A stretch of 64,000 bases of DNA from Pontibacter silvestris. GTDB taxonomy: Bacteria > Bacteroidota > Bacteroidia > Cytophagales > Hymenobacteraceae. The position numbers were made by a program, and so were the translations under genes. A model generated the notes under the pieces. The model was not told the origin of the DNA. It saw only the letters and a list, made by a program, of their open reading frames with translations, and did not search any database. Position 1 is the first letter of the stretch; every line of letters begins with the position of its first letter. Positions 62,249 through 64,000 of this stretch are shown here, in pieces. The DNA is taken from contig NZ_JAJJWI010000009.1 in the NCBI RefSeq assembly GCF_020907275.1, forward strand, positions 142,890-206,889, in the 5' to 3' direction.

Positions 62249-62473
62249 ATGAAAAAGACAATAAAATTAGCCTTCGCCGCGTTTGCATTTGTTGCATTCA
62301 CAGCTTGTGGTAACCAAGAAGGTGCCTCTACAGCAACAGAGGCAGAAACAGAGACTATGCCAACAGATGCCAGTATGGGAGATGACGTTGGAGTTGACTT
62401 AGAATCTGATACAGACACCACTACCGTTCAGGATACAACTGTAAACGATGGTGTAGTAGATGAAATGCAATAA
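62249..62473 (+). CDS. Small acidic lipoprotein
   Basis: The 74-residue product has a lipoprotein signal (IKLAFAAFAFVAFTAC) and a highly acidic, Thr/Asp/Glu-rich mature tail (EAETETMPTDASMGDDVGVDLESDTDTTTVQDTTVND). It has no hydrophobic core or cysteines beyond the lipid site, so it is probably disordered. Function unknown. A terminator follows directly. Confidence 0.75.
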   Translation: MKKTIKLAFAAFAFVAFTACGNQEGASTATEAETETMPTDASMGDDVGVDLESDTDTTTVQDTTVNDGVVDEMQ

Positions 62474-62521
62474 GAACAGTATCTATAGAAAAAACATTTA
62501 AAATAAAGCTATATTAGGTTT

Positions 62522-62554
62522 GAGTCTCTATCATTTTGGTAGAGACTCTTTTTT
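62522..62554 (+). terminator. Terminator after the small acidic lipoprotein gene
   Basis: GAGTCTCTA (62522-62530) pairs with TAGAGACTC (62540-62548) around a 9-base loop, followed by T6. It lies ahead of the RNase D-like gene, so any start before 62560 would fall inside the terminator. Confidence 0.88.
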
Positions 62555-62646
62555 ATTGTATGGCCTCAAACCATTATTCTGCCATAGTTCTTCTCATAAA
62601 GAAAAAAAGTGATACTGATTATGCAGTAAACATTTTATCTTTAGGA

Positions 62647-63831
62647 ATGGAAAAGACTTCTCTTACATACGATAGCATAACTATTGAACTGATTGAAACA
62701 GAAAAGCAGCTTAAAGAGGCTGTAAACCAGCTTAGTGAAAATAAGGAACTGGCTTTAGATCTGGAATTTGATCAGAACCGCTTTTCTTATGGCTTTAACC
62801 TATGTCTTATTCAAATAACGGCTGGTACTGGTATTTGCTTTATTATTGATCCCTTTAAAATTGAAAGCCTGGCTCCTGTTTTTGATCTGTTTGAAGACTC
62901 AACTATCACTAAGATTATCCACCATTCTAACAATGACATTTTGCTGCTAAACAAATTAGGATGCAACATTAGAAATGTAATGGACACCGATGTAGCAGCT
63001 AAAATTCTTAATTATGAGCGTTCATCCCTTGCCACAGTACTAAAAGAGGAGTTTAACAAAGAAATTGATAAATCTCAACAATCAAGTAACTGGAACAAAA
63101 GGCCTCTTACGGAAGACCAGTTATATTATGCTGCAATAGATGTGATTTATCTACATAAGGTAAAAGATAAGCTTGTACAGGAAATAAGCGCTACAGGACG
63201 CATGAACTGGTTAGAAGAAGAGAATCGGCTATTAGAGAACTTAGAATACACTGAACCAGAAAACCCTCACTTAAAGCTTCGCAACGCTTTCAAGTTAAAT
63301 TTTTACCAACAATATATTTTAGAGAAGCTCTACTCATTCCGGGACGAAATGGCAAAGAAATTTAATAAACCTTCTTCCTATATTATTCCGAATGATGCTT
63401 TAGTTGAACTAGCTAATATCCCTAATACAGATGTACATGAATGGCTAAATCATACGAAAGGGATTCATGGCGGTATGAAAAAGATAGCTAATGAAAAGCT
63501 TTTAGAAATCGCCATTCAAAACGCTAAGCAGGGCGCCAAAGCAGAGAACATTAGCCATGATTACCCTAACAGGAATTATCAGCGCCCAATTCGCACACCT
63601 GAAACAGAGCAACGTAAAGAAGAAATAACACAAGTCCATAAACGTATTATGGAGAAGTACGGTGAGTTTGCATCCAGGCTTATAATAACACAAAGTGTTA
63701 TTGGTGAATATAGCCAAACCGGCAAGTTAAACTGTACAAAGAAGTACGCAACTGATATTATTTTAGAGACAGCAGCAGAACTAAATATTTATCTCCCTTC
63801 TCCTGAAGTTAAAAAAAACAGTGACAACTAA
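62647..63831 (+). CDS. rnd: RNase D-like 3'-5' exonuclease with HRDC domain
   Basis: The 394-residue protein has the DEDDy exonuclease core: LALDLEFD (Asp and Glu), FDLFEDSTITKIIHHSNNDILLLNKLG (Asp), and LTEDQLYYAAIDVIYL (Tyr-x3-Asp), with an HRDC-like helical domain from about residue 200 to the end. I prefer the ATG at 62647 because the earlier frame start overlaps the terminator; 62560 is a second option. RNase D trims tRNA 3' ends. The C-terminal region past residue 330 diverges (HKRIMEKYGEFASRLI), so the name is cautious. Nothing identifiable follows to the window end. Confidence 0.85.
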   Translation: MEKTSLTYDSITIELIETEKQLKEAVNQLSENKELALDLEFDQNRFSYGFNLCLIQITAGTGICFIIDPFKIESLAPVFDLFEDSTITKIIHHSNNDILLLNKLGCNIRNVMDTDVAAKILNYERSSLATVLKEEFNKEIDKSQQSSNWNKRPLTEDQLYYAAIDVIYLHKVKDKLVQEISATGRMNWLEEENRLLENLEYTEPENPHLKLRNAFKLNFYQQYILEKLYSFRDEMAKKFNKPSSYIIPNDALVELANIPNTDVHEWLNHTKGIHGGMKKIANEKLLEIAIQNAKQGAKAENISHDYPNRNYQRPIRTPETEQRKEEITQVHKRIMEKYGEFASRLIITQSVIGEYSQTGKLNCTKKYATDIILETAAELNIYLPSPEVKKNSDN

Positions 63832-64000
63832 ACGGCTCAGCAGTAACCTTTAGCCTTGTATCATGGCTATAACAAGCTTTATTTTACTAAGACTAGCTGC
63901 TAAGCTTATTCTTAATCAAAAGTGCCTGTTCTTTCTTGCACAGAAATAGCTGCACTAAAGTAAATTCAGAATTGCTAGCTAAGATGTCATCTCACTCTAA

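Overview
The window looks like ordinary chromosome from a Bacteroidetes bacterium, most likely order Cytophagales, family Hymenobacteraceae (Pontibacter-like). That placement is inferred from gene content and style, not from a search. Supporting signs are start codons mostly without Shine-Dalgarno sequences, promoters of the Bacteroidetes type (TTG, about 19 bases, TAnnTTTG), a GldL-like short protein with the KIMHWP motif, a fused ABC-permease/M1-peptidase, lipoproteins with Bacteroidetes-style lipoboxes, and a 2-oxoglutarate dehydrogenase cluster. No rRNA, tRNA, CRISPR array, intact insertion sequence or prophage was seen.

Layout. 1-7938: the distal half of the complex I operon (nuoH end, I, J, K, L, M, N), broken between nuoJ and nuoK by a lipoprotein gene on the opposite strand and by a hairpin terminator. 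8014-9768: aspS. 9959-12180: an aspartyl protease, then an AT-rich accessory patch (two small membrane proteins, a structured non-coding block, an ORF remnant). 12183-15218: a GDPD phosphodiesterase, a GT-C mannosyltransferase-like protein and GtrA, suggesting surface glycan or glycolipid work. 15475-20077: an ABC ATPase plus a permease/M1 aminopeptidase fusion. 20217-28742: DUF937-like, PsbP/DcrB-like, TadA, superoxide dismutase, the DUF2339/DUF3999 pair, a CNNM/CorC transporter and a hemerythrin protein. 28745-35255: gamma carbonic anhydrase, radical SAM, RidA, an outer-membrane barrel, LD-carboxypeptidase, endonuclease III-like, an MBL hydrolase and DUF2238. 35383-42605: two tandem OmpA lipoproteins, accD, class I aldolase, a lipoprotein, PAP2, a DUF4864-like protein and GNAT. 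42811-47292: a MacAB-type export operon. 47540-51560: a hypothetical protein, a 22-residue-repeat beta-helix protein, a small membrane protein and a GntR(YtrA)-controlled ABC operon. 52193-58483: odhA-odhB-lpdA with an S23-type pseudogene between odhB and lpdA. 58484-64000: a gene-poor stretch, a WYL-like short protein, an orphan Vsr endonuclease, an M28 peptidase, a small lipoprotein and an RNase D-like exonuclease.

How genes work together. The nuo genes feed the quinone pool. OdhA/OdhB/Lpd form one TCA-cycle complex. The four genes at 42811-47292 form a tripartite-type exporter. The GntR repressor, ABC ATPase and permease at 49330-51490 form one unit with a visible promoter and a perfect operator. 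The most informative unexpected points are: (1) a 67-residue ORF inside the GntR operon that reads as the head of a permease fused to the tail of an ABC ATPase, a scar of a duplicated-then-deleted gene pair; (2) a GntR operator placed directly downstream of the -7 box; (3) a secreted protein with six exact 22-residue repeats; (4) a perfect 76-base palindrome; (5) two previously hidden pseudogenes; (6) the split nuo operon. I did not find a convincing wholly new multi-gene system.
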